Positions 25,564 through 33,905 are shown, counted from the stretch's first letter. The stretch: 64,000 bases of DNA from Chloracidobacterium sp. (GCA_016711345.1 JADJTD010000001.1:558001-622000), one strand, 5' to 3'. The notes: generated from the letters alone by a model not told the origin. Program-made: numbers and translations.

Positions 25564-26575
25564 GTAAATCCTCGACCGTCCAGAACGTTTTCTCTATTCC
25601 GTGAGCCATTGCAGGGGTAGCACCGTTTAGCGATTTGTGCGGCCTCACGAAATTATAGAACGCAAAATATAGGCTCATCATCGCTTCCAAGTTTTCCCAT
25701 TTTTTCGAGAATGAAAGTGTAAGCCGTGCGAGTCTTTTAACTTGCGTTCGTATCGACAAATTGAGCCTTTCAACGTGTGAAGTGCAAAGTTTTTCCAGAT
25801 CAGGATTTCCCCACACTGATTTCTTAATTGATTTAATGAACTTTGTTGGTGAATATCGCTTCGCAGTTATTTTGTCCTCACGACCGCTTTCGTAAATCTT
25901 AATCAACTGACCGTAAGAAACACGTTCGCCAAGCGGCCCGTAGATTACGGCATCGCGGTAGCTTGTCATAGCATCGGTTGAAAACTGAAAGTGTCCTTCG
26001 GTTGCTCTGTCTAGCTTCTCTATGAAAGCAACAGTATGTGGAAGTGTTCTATCGCCCATGTGGTGAGCGAGAACGAGTTTAGAATTGGTTTCGACAGCAA
26101 CGTAGTTCCAAACATTCCCGACACCCTCAGCTTCTATGCCTTTATGCTCTTTTGTCCGAGCCTTCATTTTGCAAAATCCCCAAAGCTCATCCCCTTGCAC
26201 ATCCTCGACTTTGAGACCGCGAATTTTGTCATTCATAAGGCGGTCAGCTTTGCTTCCGGCAAGAACAAGCAACTTTAAGATCGTGTGCATTTCGACGCCT
26301 GTAAGACGTGACACGCTTCTAAGGCTCATTCCCTCTAGAAGCATATTCAGAACCATTGTGGCCTTGTCTAAAGGCAGATACATGCCCTCTAAGGGCTTTT
26401 CCTGATATTCGGTAAATGTTCGGTTGCATGGAACGCAACGAAAACGCTGCAAACCTTTTCTGTCTTTTCCGTGTTTCTTTGCGAGTGCTTCGCAATTGTG
26501 GCAAACCATGTGAATCTCCTATTGATTCACACAACTTGGAAGCGTATAATGAAGTTGGAACAGTCATGCAGCTTC
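25535..26575 (-). mobile_element. IS1-family insertion sequence (edges approximate)
   Basis: A single transposase gene nearly fills the element. The right edge shows an IS1-like end, GACTGTTCCAACTTCATT on the minus strand, comparable to the CCAACTT core of IS1 ends. The left edge has only CCAAC in common, so it cannot be fixed. No target-site duplication could be recognised by eye. The left end falls at or inside the toxin 3' end. Confidence 0.6.
25553..26509 (-). CDS. IS1-family transposase
   Basis: 318 residues read in a single frame, unlike classical IS1 which needs a frameshift. The N-terminus has a zinc-finger-like CHNC ... RFRCVPC. The central helix-turn-helix is GMSLRSVSRLTGVEMHTILKLL. 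A DDE set is visible as GDELW, STDAMTSY and SHVERLNLSIR, with a C-terminal FYNFVRPHKSLN common to IS1-type transposases. AGGAG is 7 bases before the ATG on the minus strand. The gene seems intact. Confidence 0.9.
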   Translation of the reverse strand: MVCHNCEALAKKHGKDRKGLQRFRCVPCNRTFTEYQEKPLEGMYLPLDKATMVLNMLLEGMSLRSVSRLTGVEMHTILKLLVLAGSKADRLMNDKIRGLKVEDVQGDELWGFCKMKARTKEHKGIEAEGVGNVWNYVAVETNSKLVLAHHMGDRTLPHTVAFIEKLDRATEGHFQFSTDAMTSYRDAVIYGPLGERVSYGQLIKIYESGREDKITAKRYSPTKFIKSIKKSVWGNPDLEKLCTSHVERLNLSIRTQVKRLARLTLSFSKKWENLEAMMSLYFAFYNFVRPHKSLNGATPAMAHGIEKTFWTVEDLLRY

Positions 26576-26630
26576 GGCTGTGTGTCTAAGCCTCAAGGGA
26601 AGTTAGTAGCTTCCTTTGGGGCGTCCTCGA

Positions 26631-26722
26631 TGGCGGAGGCTGTCGGATTTGAACCAACGGAACCGTGTCACCGGCTCACCTGATTATCAGTCAGGCAGTT
26701 TAAACCACTCACTCAAGCCTCC
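26631..26722 (-). tRNA. Serine-type (class II) tRNA with anticodon GAU
   Basis: Minus strand: acceptor GGAGGCT/AGCCTCC, 3-bp D stem AGT/ACT with G26, anticodon stem CCTGA/TCAGG, loop CTGATAA (U33, anticodon GAU), 6-bp variable arm GAGCCG/CGGTTC, T arm GTTGG-TTCAAAT-CCGAC, G73 and encoded CCA. All helices pair, and D-stem and acceptor changes are compensatory relative to the other two Ser tRNAs here, so it is not obviously decayed. The loop is one base (C35 to A) from that of tRNA-Ser(GCU). An automated caller would label it Ile by anticodon and Ser by body. Confidence 0.85.
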
Positions 26723-26915
26723 AAGATTATAGAAAGAGTCAGCAATTTGCTGGCTTTTTCTATTTTGGTTTCAAATAACTAACTCCTACTATATAGATAG
26801 ATTGATAGCGTGTCAATAGGGATAGCCATAAACCAGCCATAAAAATATAATTTATTTTTGCCTATGCGTTGCGTTGTGGCATCAGCCTGTGCTATGTTTA
26901 CGGTGGAGGTAACTT

Positions 26916-27716
26916 ATGACTGAAAAACCAAAGAAACATAGAAGCCCTAATTACCCTTATATCGGGCTTCCTGATGCCCTCGAAAAGGCGGAAGCAATAC
27001 GACTGGCGGCTGGGACTAATCCGCTTGGCCTTGCCTCAGCAATGCACGCATGGGATTACAAGGAAGGCAGTGCGAACTCCGCAATAGCAGCCTTGAAGGC
27101 ATTCGGGCTACTCGATGTCGCGGGAAATGGAAAACAAAGACAGATTAAGCTAACGGAGGTGGCGAGGAAAATTCTTGCCGATCATTCGGAAAAGCCAGAT
27201 TTGTTGAAAAAGGCGGCTCTTAGTCCGTCTTTATATAAAGAAGTTTGGGAGAGATATAATGGCTCTCTTCCTTCGCTTGATAAAGTAATCAGTGAGTATT
27301 TGGTTTTCGAGCGAAACTTCAACCCTTCCGTTGTGGATAGCTTTATCAAAGATTTTCGAGCCACTATCGCCTATGCAAACCTCTCTGCTTCTGATAAGAT
27401 TGAACTAGAGGATGGTGGTGAATTGCCAGAATTTGAGGATGAATCCCCTGACGATGAGGTAAACGACAGTGGAAGCAAGATTAGAAAGGCAATGACCTTA
27501 CCAAAAGGTATTATGTTCAAGGCAAGTGTAGAAATGAATGAAGGTGGCCATTTGAATGTGGTTTTTGCAGGTGAGGCCAGCCGTCAAACCATGGCTTTAT
27601 TAAACGAGATATATCAGCTTTGCGATAAATATGACCCGCAGCCTGAGAATCCAAATATAGATCGCGTAGGAAATAGTGTCTTGACTTCGGCGGGTGGAGA
27701 GGTCGGCAACGGCTAA
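26916..27716 (+). CDS. Hypothetical protein with probable N-terminal winged helix
   Basis: 266 residues. The first ~90 residues look like a winged-helix fold: LPDALEKAEAIRLAAG, a helix rich in alanine (SANSAIAALKAFGLLDVAG) and a charged strand pair (KQRQIKLTEVARKIL). Residues 90-155 are mostly helical, 155-190 acidic (EFEDESPDDEVND), and the last ~80 residues contain beta strands (FKASVEMNEGGHLNVVFAGE) then helix. This is a common architecture of element-borne DNA-binding proteins, but I do not recognise the family. GGAGG is 8 bases upstream of the ATG. It lies in the AT-rich mobile patch. Confidence 0.6.
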   Translation: MTEKPKKHRSPNYPYIGLPDALEKAEAIRLAAGTNPLGLASAMHAWDYKEGSANSAIAALKAFGLLDVAGNGKQRQIKLTEVARKILADHSEKPDLLKKAALSPSLYKEVWERYNGSLPSLDKVISEYLVFERNFNPSVVDSFIKDFRATIAYANLSASDKIELEDGGELPEFEDESPDDEVNDSGSKIRKAMTLPKGIMFKASVEMNEGGHLNVVFAGEASRQTMALLNEIYQLCDKYDPQPENPNIDRVGNSVLTSAGGEVGNG

Positions 27717-27771
27717 TTTGTCTGCCGCACCAGACATTTAGTCGGGTAATAGAAGTGAATAGGAGTTTTGA

Positions 27772-28068
27772 ATGAGTAACGACGAAGAAATGGCGATAAG
27801 AGGTCGAATGATGACCGATTATACTGAGGCCAAGAAAAGAAAAGTTATCTTACAAGCCGAGAGAGAACGTTTAGGCTCACTAATAAACTATGTCGGAGTT
27901 TGTATGCAGGGAGAACATCCCCATATCACCGCGAGTTTTAAGGAAGAACACTTTGCCGCTCTTGATGCTCCAAAAGTCCGCGAATTGTTAGATGAAACGA
28001 AAGAAAATACGGAGCTGATTGCCAACTTGAGAAAGCAACTAATGGCTTTAGGTCTATCTTTGGATTAA
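27772..28068 (+). CDS. Hypothetical coiled-coil protein, 98 aa
   Basis: 98 residues, strongly charged, with helices MRGRMMTDYTEAKKRKVILQ-like and KVRELLDETKENTELIANLRKQLMALGL that could form a coiled coil. There is no membrane segment. AGGAG precedes the ATG. Unrecognised; it sits in a rightward run of four small genes leading up to dnaX. Confidence 0.5.
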   Translation: MSNDEEMAIRGRMMTDYTEAKKRKVILQAERERLGSLINYVGVCMQGEHPHITASFKEEHFAALDAPKVRELLDETKENTELIANLRKQLMALGLSLD

Positions 28069-28087
28069 ATACTAAAAGGAGATCACT

Positions 28088-28294
28088 ATGCAGAAATGGG
28101 AATATCTAATAAAAAAAGAATTAGATGATCGAGATTTAAACATGTACGGCATTGACGGGTGGGAGTTGGTTTCTGTCGTTCAATCTACAAGCCTGATAAA
28201 TCCAGCAACAGGCAAACAAGAATCCACAATCACCGCTTATTTCAAAAGGCCGTGGGCAGAAGAAAAGAAACCAGCCAAACTACACACTTGGTAG
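28088..28294 (+). CDS. DUF4177-type small protein
   Basis: 68 residues beginning MQKWEYLIKKELDDRDLNMY. The QKWEYL start, then LNxYGxDGWELVSV and a final strand ending in AYFKRP, are diagnostic of the small DUF4177 fold. AAAAGGAGATCACT gives a strong ribosome-binding site. Function unknown. It overlaps none of its neighbours but starts 20 bp after the coiled-coil gene. Confidence 0.75.
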   Translation: MQKWEYLIKKELDDRDLNMYGIDGWELVSVVQSTSLINPATGKQESTITAYFKRPWAEEKKPAKLHTW

Positions 28295-28296
28295 CA

Positions 28297-28560
28297 ATGC
28301 ACAATGTAATACCCCAAACTTGGAAATCGTATAAACGGGAGAAAGGTCTCGACAAATTCACTTCTATTATGGATCTGGGGGACTTGGGTTTTAAATTGTT
28401 AGACAATCTGCCAATTGACAGCGCGTTACACCCAAACAAGACGGTTGACGAGATAGTTGATGATGCCGTTAAGGATGGCAACTATGAAGAAGTGGTTTAT
28501 AGCGCCCGCCGTTATCGCAGAAAAAACGCTGCTTATAAAATTTCTATTTACGTAAAATGA
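28297..28560 (+). CDS. Hypothetical protein, 87 aa
   Basis: 87 residues starting MHNVIPQTWKSYKREK from ATG 28297, 3 bp after the DUF4177 stop. It contains an acidic helical middle (VDEIVDDAVKDGNYEE) and a basic end (YSARRYRRKNAAYK). Longer in-frame readings overlap DUF4177 and are less credible. Unrecognised; translational coupling with the gene in front is likely. Confidence 0.5.
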   Translation: MHNVIPQTWKSYKREKGLDKFTSIMDLGDLGFKLLDNLPIDSALHPNKTVDEIVDDAVKDGNYEEVVYSARRYRRKNAAYKISIYVK

Positions 28561-28638
28561 CACCCACACAAACTTACATCACTACCAAATCTCCTGCGGC
28601 GCTTTATCGTTTGAGATTTATCCTTTATTCTTTAAGAA

Positions 28639-30483
28639 ATGTCTTATCAGGTGATCGCAAGAAAATGGAGGCCGCAGACCTTTGAAGAGGTGACCGGGCA
28701 AGAGGTCATTACGCACACGCTGCGGAATGCCCTAGAATACGACCGTCTGCATCACGCCTACTTGTTTTCAGGTGCTCGCGGAGTCGGTAAAACCACGACT
28801 GCCCGCATTCTGGCAAAGGCCCTGAATTGTCACAAGACCGACAAACCCAATCTAACGCCGTGTTTGCTGAATGACCCGACCGCATGCCCTTCGTGTATCG
28901 AGATTTCGGAAAGCCGTTCGATGGATGTGCTTGAGATCGACGCCGCTTCGCATACCGGAATTGACGATGTGCGAGGTACGATCATTGACGGCATCAACTT
29001 CAACCCGGCACGCGACCGTTACAAGGTTTTTATCATTGATGAGGTCCATCAGCTTTCGAAATCGGCATTCAACGCCCTTTTGAAAACGCTCGAAGAGCCG
29101 CCAAACAACGTCGTTTTCATAATGGCGACGACCGAGCTGCACAAGGTTCCCGAGACGATCCTGTCACGATGTCAGGAATTCGAATTTCGCACCATTCCGC
29201 TCCAAAAGATCTTTGACCGGTTAAAACTGATCGCCGACGCTGAAAATATAGACATTTCAGACGATGCGTTGCGTGAATTGTCCCGTTCAGGCGAAGGCTC
29301 GATGCGCGACGCTCAGTCAAATTTTGATCAGGTCATAAGTTTTTCGAGTGACAAGATCTCAGCAGCCGATGTGACCAACGCACTCGGTTTTGCAGGCGTT
29401 GAGATACTCACAAAAACAATAAACGCGATCTCGGAGAAGCAGCCAAAGGCCATTTTAGCTGTCGTTGACGACATTATCGCTCGCGGCCACGACCTGCGAA
29501 ACTTCTGCCGCGATCTGCTCGGGCTGTTCCGCGATCTGCTTGTTTTCAAGGTTGCCGCCGATGACAAACACCTTTTCGAAGGTGCCGTTTTCAACGAAGA
29601 TGAAATGCGTTCCATGGCAGCGTCGTTTACCGAAGCCGATCTTCTGCGGTTCTTTAATTCGCTCTGCGAAACCGAAGCCAGCCTCCGCGAAGCTGCACAT
29701 CCGCGTTACGTACTCGAGATCGGCCTCGTAAAGCTCATTGAAATGCGAAGCGTCACCACTATCGAAAGCATTCTAGAACGCCTCGATTCCCTTTCGACGG
29801 GAGTGCCTCTAAAGTCAGAACAAGGAGCGATAGCGACTGGGTCTTCCCATTCTGCAGCCGCCTCTGCCAATAACACTCAGGAAAAAAAAACTCTAAAACC
29901 TGAGCCGACGGACACAGGCGGAAACGCGAGTATCAACGATCGTGCTAAGGTGCAGGAGGTTTCAGCTGCACATTCATTTGCAGAGGCTGCTCTACCAGAT
30001 GAAGTACCAGATATTGACGAGAGTCCGGTGGAAGAACCGATCATTGAAACCTCGGCGATTGTTGAACATTATGTTCCGACGGTTCGCCTGCCGTCGCTCT
30101 CTGCCGCCGAACTGGAACACATTGACGATGCGCGGCTCGATGACGGTTACGAAGACAAATTAAGGCTCACAGGTGACGATCTTTTGCCGATCAAGAGCCT
30201 GAATAAGATCGTCGAGACCTTGCTGGGCATAAGGCCAGCAAATGCAGTAAATTCAACGCAACATGCCGCTGCAGCTGCTCCAACCGCAACCGCCGCGGCT
30301 CCGGCATTTGATGTCGCAAAATTTAGAGATGAGTTTGTTCCAAAAGAAGAGAGCGTCGAACTTCCTATTTTGAGCAGCGATCCAACCGAGGCCGAGCTTC
30401 TCGAATACGCGAACGCTCATCCCGTCGTCAGGGCGGCAAAACGTATCTTTCGCGCTAAGATAGTCGAAGTAAGAAAGGCCTGA
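28639..30483 (+). CDS. dnaX: DNA polymerase III subunit gamma/tau
   Basis: The 614-residue clamp-loader ATPase of the replisome. Walker A is GARGVGKTTTARIL (residue ~45). A zinc module follows (C-x-K...PC...CPSC), then Walker B FIIDEVHQLS and the sensor ILSRCQEFEF. Residues ~375-560 are a Pro/Ala/Glu-rich linker, ending in a C-terminal tau-like region. The linker contains SEQGAIATGS, the in-frame translation of the dispersed repeat also found after gyrA. No slippery A6-7 heptad with a following hairpin was found that would prove the gamma frameshift product, although AAAAAAAAACT occurs near 29882 and could slip. Confidence 0.95.
   Translation: MSYQVIARKWRPQTFEEVTGQEVITHTLRNALEYDRLHHAYLFSGARGVGKTTTARILAKALNCHKTDKPNLTPCLLNDPTACPSCIEISESRSMDVLEIDAASHTGIDDVRGTIIDGINFNPARDRYKVFIIDEVHQLSKSAFNALLKTLEEPPNNVVFIMATTELHKVPETILSRCQEFEFRTIPLQKIFDRLKLIADAENIDISDDALRELSRSGEGSMRDAQSNFDQVISFSSDKISAADVTNALGFAGVEILTKTINAISEKQPKAILAVVDDIIARGHDLRNFCRDLLGLFRDLLVFKVAADDKHLFEGAVFNEDEMRSMAASFTEADLLRFFNSLCETEASLREAAHPRYVLEIGLVKLIEMRSVTTIESILERLDSLSTGVPLKSEQGAIATGSSHSAAASANNTQEKKTLKPEPTDTGGNASINDRAKVQEVSAAHSFAEAALPDEVPDIDESPVEEPIIETSAIVEHYVPTVRLPSLSAAELEHIDDARLDDGYEDKLRLTGDDLLPIKSLNKIVETLLGIRPANAVNSTQHAAAAAPTATAAAPAFDVAKFRDEFVPKEESVELPILSSDPTEAELLEYANAHPVVRAAKRIFRAKIVEVRKA
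29814..29844 (+). repeat. Dispersed ~30-bp repeat inserted in frame within dnaX
   Basis: It carries the same GGAGCGATAGCGACTGGGT core as 4771-4801, beginning GTCAGAAC in both. The frame is kept, giving EQGAIATG in the flexible tau linker, where an insert is easily tolerated. Confidence 0.75.
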
Positions 30484-30552
30484 CCACGAATTACCGAACA
30501 TCTACCGCGATGTTCTCGTATTGCTTATAGATTGGCGAATTATCGCGACACA

Positions 30553-31446
30553 ATGAAAAAACCTATCGACTTCGGTAAATTTGTTTTTTTCTTCGCCGCG
30601 ACCCTGTTGCTCGCGGTTTCGGCGTTTGCGCAGGAAACCCAACCTTTTTCGATAAACAATTCACCTCTGCCGCCCTCAACCGGTTTTGTTAACGATTACA
30701 CCGGTGTCATTGACGCGGCTACTAAGCAGCAACTAGAAACCAAGCTCAAAAATCTAAAAGAGACCACAAATCCATCCGTCGAGATCGCCGTCGCCGTCGT
30801 AAAAACGACTGGCGAACGTGACACTTTCGATTATTCCCTCGCCGTCGCACGCGGCTGGAAGATAGGCTCAAAAGACGACGACAATCCGAGCGCCTTGCTG
30901 TTCGTCGCAATAGACGACCGAAAATATTACACGCAAGTAAGCAAAGACCTCGAAGACGAGTTGCCCGACGGTCTCGTCGGTAGCCTTCAACGGCAAAATC
31001 TTGTTCCGGAGTTTAGAAAAGGAAACTACGGTAAAGGTATTTCCGACACTGTCGATGCATATATTACGACGATCCGCAATAAAGGCAACGCTGGCGCCGC
31101 GCCGCAAAAACCCGTCGCAGGAACCGACAGATCTACAGGTGGAAGTGCAGTTTTTGGTCTATTTTGCTGCGGTGTGATCGTTTTTATTATCCTATTAATA
31201 ATCTTCTCGCGGTCTAAAGGCGGGCCGACAAAGGGCGACCGAAACCGTTGGGGTGGCGGGGGATTTGGCGGTGGGGGTGATGTTGCCGGAAATATTGCTT
31301 CGGGCATTATCGGTGGAATAATAGGATCCAGCCTGTCCGGCGGAAACTCTTCGAGCGACTGGGGCGGCTCGGATAGTGGAGGCGGTTGGGGCGGTTTTGG
31401 CGGTGGTGGTGATTTCGGCGGAGGCGGCTCAGGAGGTGACTGGTAA
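30553..31446 (+). CDS. TPM-domain (YgcG-type) secreted/membrane protein
   Basis: 297 residues from ATG 30553 (an in-frame TTG at 30532 is less likely). A signal peptide (FVFFFAATLLLAVSAFAQ) is followed by the TPM domain: GFVNDYTGVIDAATKQQLETKL ... PSVEIAVAVVKTTG ... VARGWKIG. A membrane helix follows (FGLFCCGVIVFIILLIIF), and then a Gly/Ser/Trp-rich tail (WGGGGFGGGGD and GGGWGGFGGGGDFGGGG) typical of the YgcG group. Such proteins often pair with LemA. The stop overlaps the start of the next gene by one base, so it forms an operon with it. Confidence 0.88.
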   Translation: MKKPIDFGKFVFFFAATLLLAVSAFAQETQPFSINNSPLPPSTGFVNDYTGVIDAATKQQLETKLKNLKETTNPSVEIAVAVVKTTGERDTFDYSLAVARGWKIGSKDDDNPSALLFVAIDDRKYYTQVSKDLEDELPDGLVGSLQRQNLVPEFRKGNYGKGISDTVDAYITTIRNKGNAGAAPQKPVAGTDRSTGGSAVFGLFCCGVIVFIILLIIFSRSKGGPTKGDRNRWGGGGFGGGGDVAGNIASGIIGGIIGSSLSGGNSSSDWGGSDSGGGWGGFGGGGDFGGGGSGGDW

Positions 31447-32162
31447 TGATGATACATTTTGACGCATTCATTGATGATCTGAAATCCACGCACGGCAAAA
31501 ATCTGTCGTCGGTAATTCTCTACGGCTCGGCCGCAGCAGGCGATTTTGTGCCGAAACAGTCTGACTACAACATTCTCATCGCGCTGCACAAAATTGGTCC
31601 GGCAGATCTCAGAAATGCTCATGCGTGTGTCCGTGAATGGACACGCCTCGGCAATCCGGTTCCGGTTTACTTCACAGTTTCCGAACTTCAAAATGCCGCC
31701 GATGTGTTCCCAATAGAATTTCATCAGATGAGCATTGCTCACAAAGTGCTCTACGGCCCAGATGTGCTTGCCGATCTCAATATTTCGGACAAGTTTCTTC
31801 GTCTACAGGCGGAGTACGAACTGAGAAGTAAACTTATCCAACTGCGGCGTCAATATATACCTGTATCAACATCGGTCGATGGATTGAAAAGTCTGATGGC
31901 GGAAAGCCTGTCTAGCTTCGCCGCTCTTTTTAGGGCAGTGTTGATCCTAAAGGGTTTTGACCCGCCGGCGACAAAGCACGAAATTGTTGCCTTAACGGCG
32001 AAAGAGCTTCAGATAGACGGCACACCGTTTGAAAAAATATTCAATATCCGTGAGAATAATTCCACCGTCACATTGAACGAAATTTCTGCCAACGCACTTT
32101 TTGGCGAGTATATGGAGCAGATCGAAAATGTGATCAACGCTGTAGATGCAATCGGAAAATAA
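31446..32162 (+). CDS. Nucleotidyltransferase-like protein with degenerate catalytic motif
   Basis: 238 residues. The N-terminal part has the nucleotidyltransferase motif hGSAAAGDFVPKQSDYNILI, but the second acidic residue of the usual DxD is Asn (SDYN), so transfer activity may be lost. The C-terminal part is a helical domain (LRSKLIQLRRQYIPV, LSSFAALFRAVLILKGF) like those of HEPN/aminoglycoside-type enzymes. It is overlapped by the TPM gene upstream and 13 bp from lemA downstream, which makes it an uncommon middle member in a TPM-LemA operon. ATG 31446 and 31449 are both possible starts. Confidence 0.65.
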   Translation: MMIHFDAFIDDLKSTHGKNLSSVILYGSAAAGDFVPKQSDYNILIALHKIGPADLRNAHACVREWTRLGNPVPVYFTVSELQNAADVFPIEFHQMSIAHKVLYGPDVLADLNISDKFLRLQAEYELRSKLIQLRRQYIPVSTSVDGLKSLMAESLSSFAALFRAVLILKGFDPPATKHEIVALTAKELQIDGTPFEKIFNIRENNSTVTLNEISANALFGEYMEQIENVINAVDAIGK

Positions 32163-32175
32163 GGAGAACAAAAAT

Positions 32176-32790
32176 ATGAAAAGAGCAATTTTATTATCGA
32201 TCGTATTGTTTGCGGCGTTTGCCTTGAGCGGATGCAGCTACAACGACCTAACCGCTAAACAGCAGCAGGTCAAAGGAAAATGGGCCAATGTCGAAAGTGC
32301 GATGCAGCGGCGTGCTGACCTAATACCGAATTTAGTAGAAACCGCGAAAATGGCTAATATCGGCGAACAGGAAATTTTCGGACAGATCGCCTCGGCCCGT
32401 TCAAAGTTGCTGGAGGCTTCGAAGGCCGCACCAGCGGGAGCCGATGGCGATAAATCACCCGAGCAAAAACAGGCCATTATCGACGCCAATAATAGCTTTG
32501 GCGGCACTATCGGTCGTCTGTTAAGCCTCTCAGAAGCTTATCCAGTGCTCAAATCAAGCGAAGCCTTCATGAAGGTCCAGGATGAGCTAGCAGGCACCGA
32601 AAATCGCATAAACACTGCGAGAACTGATTTCAACGATATGGTCACAAGCTACAACACCACCCGAAACTCGTTCCCGGCTGTTTTGACCGCTGGTTTGCTT
32701 GGATTTAAGGAAGAGCCTTACTTCACTGCCGAGCCGGGTGCGAAATCAGCTCCGAGCGTTGGCGATGCGAATTCGTTGAGAAAACCATAA
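32176..32790 (+). CDS. lemA: LemA-family lipoprotein
   Basis: 204 residues. The signal ends in a lipobox (LFAAFALSGC, Cys lipidated), after which comes the LemA helical bundle: YNDLTAKQQQVKGKWANVESAMQRRADLIPNLVETAK, then a long helical region and AVLTAGLLGFKEEPYFTAEPGA. The start was chosen at 32176 because AAGGAG stands 8 bases upstream; an ATG at 32146 is inside the previous gene. The function of LemA is unsettled; it is often membrane stress- or TPM-linked. Last gene of the dnaX-side rightward run. Confidence 0.9.
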   Translation: MKRAILLSIVLFAAFALSGCSYNDLTAKQQQVKGKWANVESAMQRRADLIPNLVETAKMANIGEQEIFGQIASARSKLLEASKAAPAGADGDKSPEQKQAIIDANNSFGGTIGRLLSLSEAYPVLKSSEAFMKVQDELAGTENRINTARTDFNDMVTSYNTTRNSFPAVLTAGLLGFKEEPYFTAEPGAKSAPSVGDANSLRKP

Positions 32791-32797
32791 CCACGGA

Positions 32798-33058
32798 TCA
32801 AAATCCGCGCGAATTACACATAGAACAGTGATCGCAAGGCTTGCTAGGCTCGAACTGGCAAGCCTTTTCTTTGAACTCGCTGCCGAAAATGGAATCGGCA
32901 ATAGCTTCGGCGATACTTAGTTTGTCGAGGCTCGGATGAGGCGGCTTTATGTCGGAAGCCGAAACGCCCTCGATCCTATCGAGGCGATGGTTGATCTTCT
33001 CAATAGCCGCAAATATCGACGCGGCATCAAACTCTGAGGTTTTTAGACTATTTGTCAT
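32798..33058 (-). CDS. Small Cys-rich protein at the end of the microcompartment locus
   Basis: 86 residues. The N-terminus has an amphipathic helix (FDAASIFAAIEKINHRLDRIEG) that resembles BMC-type encapsulation helices in character, though not diagnostically. A Pro-rich spacer (KPPHPSLDKL) and second helix follow. The C-terminus is CDHCSMCNSRGF, a CxxCxxC cluster that could bind zinc or iron. There is a 274-bp gap before the next BMC gene upstream, so co-transcription is not certain. Unrecognised family. Confidence 0.55.
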   Translation of the reverse strand: MTNSLKTSEFDAASIFAAIEKINHRLDRIEGVSASDIKPPHPSLDKLSIAEAIADSIFGSEFKEKACQFEPSKPCDHCSMCNSRGF

Positions 33059-33332
33059 CTCTGGCCACTTTAAGTCTCATTATTGCAACATTTAGATCGA
33101 TATCAGGAAAAAATGCCGTTGCTGAGGGGTGAAAAAGCCATCGGATACCCCTCAAAAGCCATCGGAGACCCCCCAAAAAGCCACCTAAAAATCAGGACTC
33201 TTCCTTACGATGGTCCAAGCCCGGCGGCGTTGGCGGGATGGACGGAACGGTCGCCAGCCGTCATTCATTATCGCCGATCTAACCTCAAACCGAACCAATA
33301 TCTGAAAAAATATCCAATTTTCAGTACAGCTA

Positions 33333-33608
33333 TTAATCTAAGAGATCAACATAATCCACAACCCCAACAATTGCAGAATCGATCGCTGCTCCGGGCTTGC
33401 CCGTAGCTGCTGTCGATGCTGACCAGCCTTCCTGAGCGATGATAACGATGTCGCCTTCGCCCGAATTTACCGAATCCAGGGCAATACATGTGTAAGCCAT
33501 GTCCTCGCCTTCTGGCGTTATCTGGCGGCAAAGCATCGCCCGCGTTCCTTCGTAACGCTGGTTCTTCTGCGTTGCTACGACGTTTCCGATGACCCTTGCT
33601 AAAAGCAT
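33333..33608 (-). CDS. BMC-P (EutN/CcmL-type) microcompartment vertex protein 1
   Basis: 91 residues that make the pentameric vertex of a protein shell: MLLARVIGNVVATQKNQRYEG start, a beta-barrel core with ALDSVNSGEGDIVIIAQEG, and a terminal SAIVGVVDYVDLL. The GxGDxVxxxxG and AIVGxVD strands are hallmark EutN/CcmL features. It begins 15 bp after the second BMC-P gene stop, so is part of the same leftward transcript. Confidence 0.93.
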   Translation of the reverse strand: MLLARVIGNVVATQKNQRYEGTRAMLCRQITPEGEDMAYTCIALDSVNSGEGDIVIIAQEGWSASTAATGKPGAAIDSAIVGVVDYVDLLD

Positions 33609-33623
33609 AATGAATTGCGGGGA

Positions 33624-33899
33624 TTATCCCTGAAAGACATGAGCGTCCGAATCTATGATCCCAACTATTGTGCAGTCGGTGGGTGTTTCGTCACGTTTGA
33701 AAGGAAACGAAGCCTCTTTTCCCCGGCACCAAAAGACGAGTTCGCCGACACCGCAGCCGACTGCATCGAGAGCTATCGTTGGCTTACCTGTTGGGTTAAG
33801 GTCGGCATCGAGCGTCTGCACGATCAAGAACTTGCGCCCGTGAAGGGTCGCATTCTTCACCGACGAAACCACATTACCAATGACGCGGGCGATCTGCAT
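33624..33899 (-). CDS. BMC-P (EutN/CcmL-type) microcompartment vertex protein 2
   Basis: 91 residues, MQIARVIGNVVSSVKNATLHGRK start, then ALDAVGCGVGELVFWCRG and TIVGIIDSDAHVF. It is clearly paralogous to the two other BMC-P genes, but with an unusual Cys/Trp-bearing GELVFWCRGKEASF loop. It lies 6 bp downstream of the TPR gene and 15 bp upstream of vertex gene 1. Confidence 0.93.
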   Translation of the reverse strand: MQIARVIGNVVSSVKNATLHGRKFLIVQTLDADLNPTGKPTIALDAVGCGVGELVFWCRGKEASFPFKRDETPTDCTIVGIIDSDAHVFQG

Positions 33900-33905
33900 T
33901 AAGAT

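Noticed and set aside
24311..26630. Integration of an island at the 3' end of the class II tRNA
   Set aside because: The tRNA 3' end faces the patch, but no duplicated tRNA end or integrase was found, so attachment sites cannot be supported.
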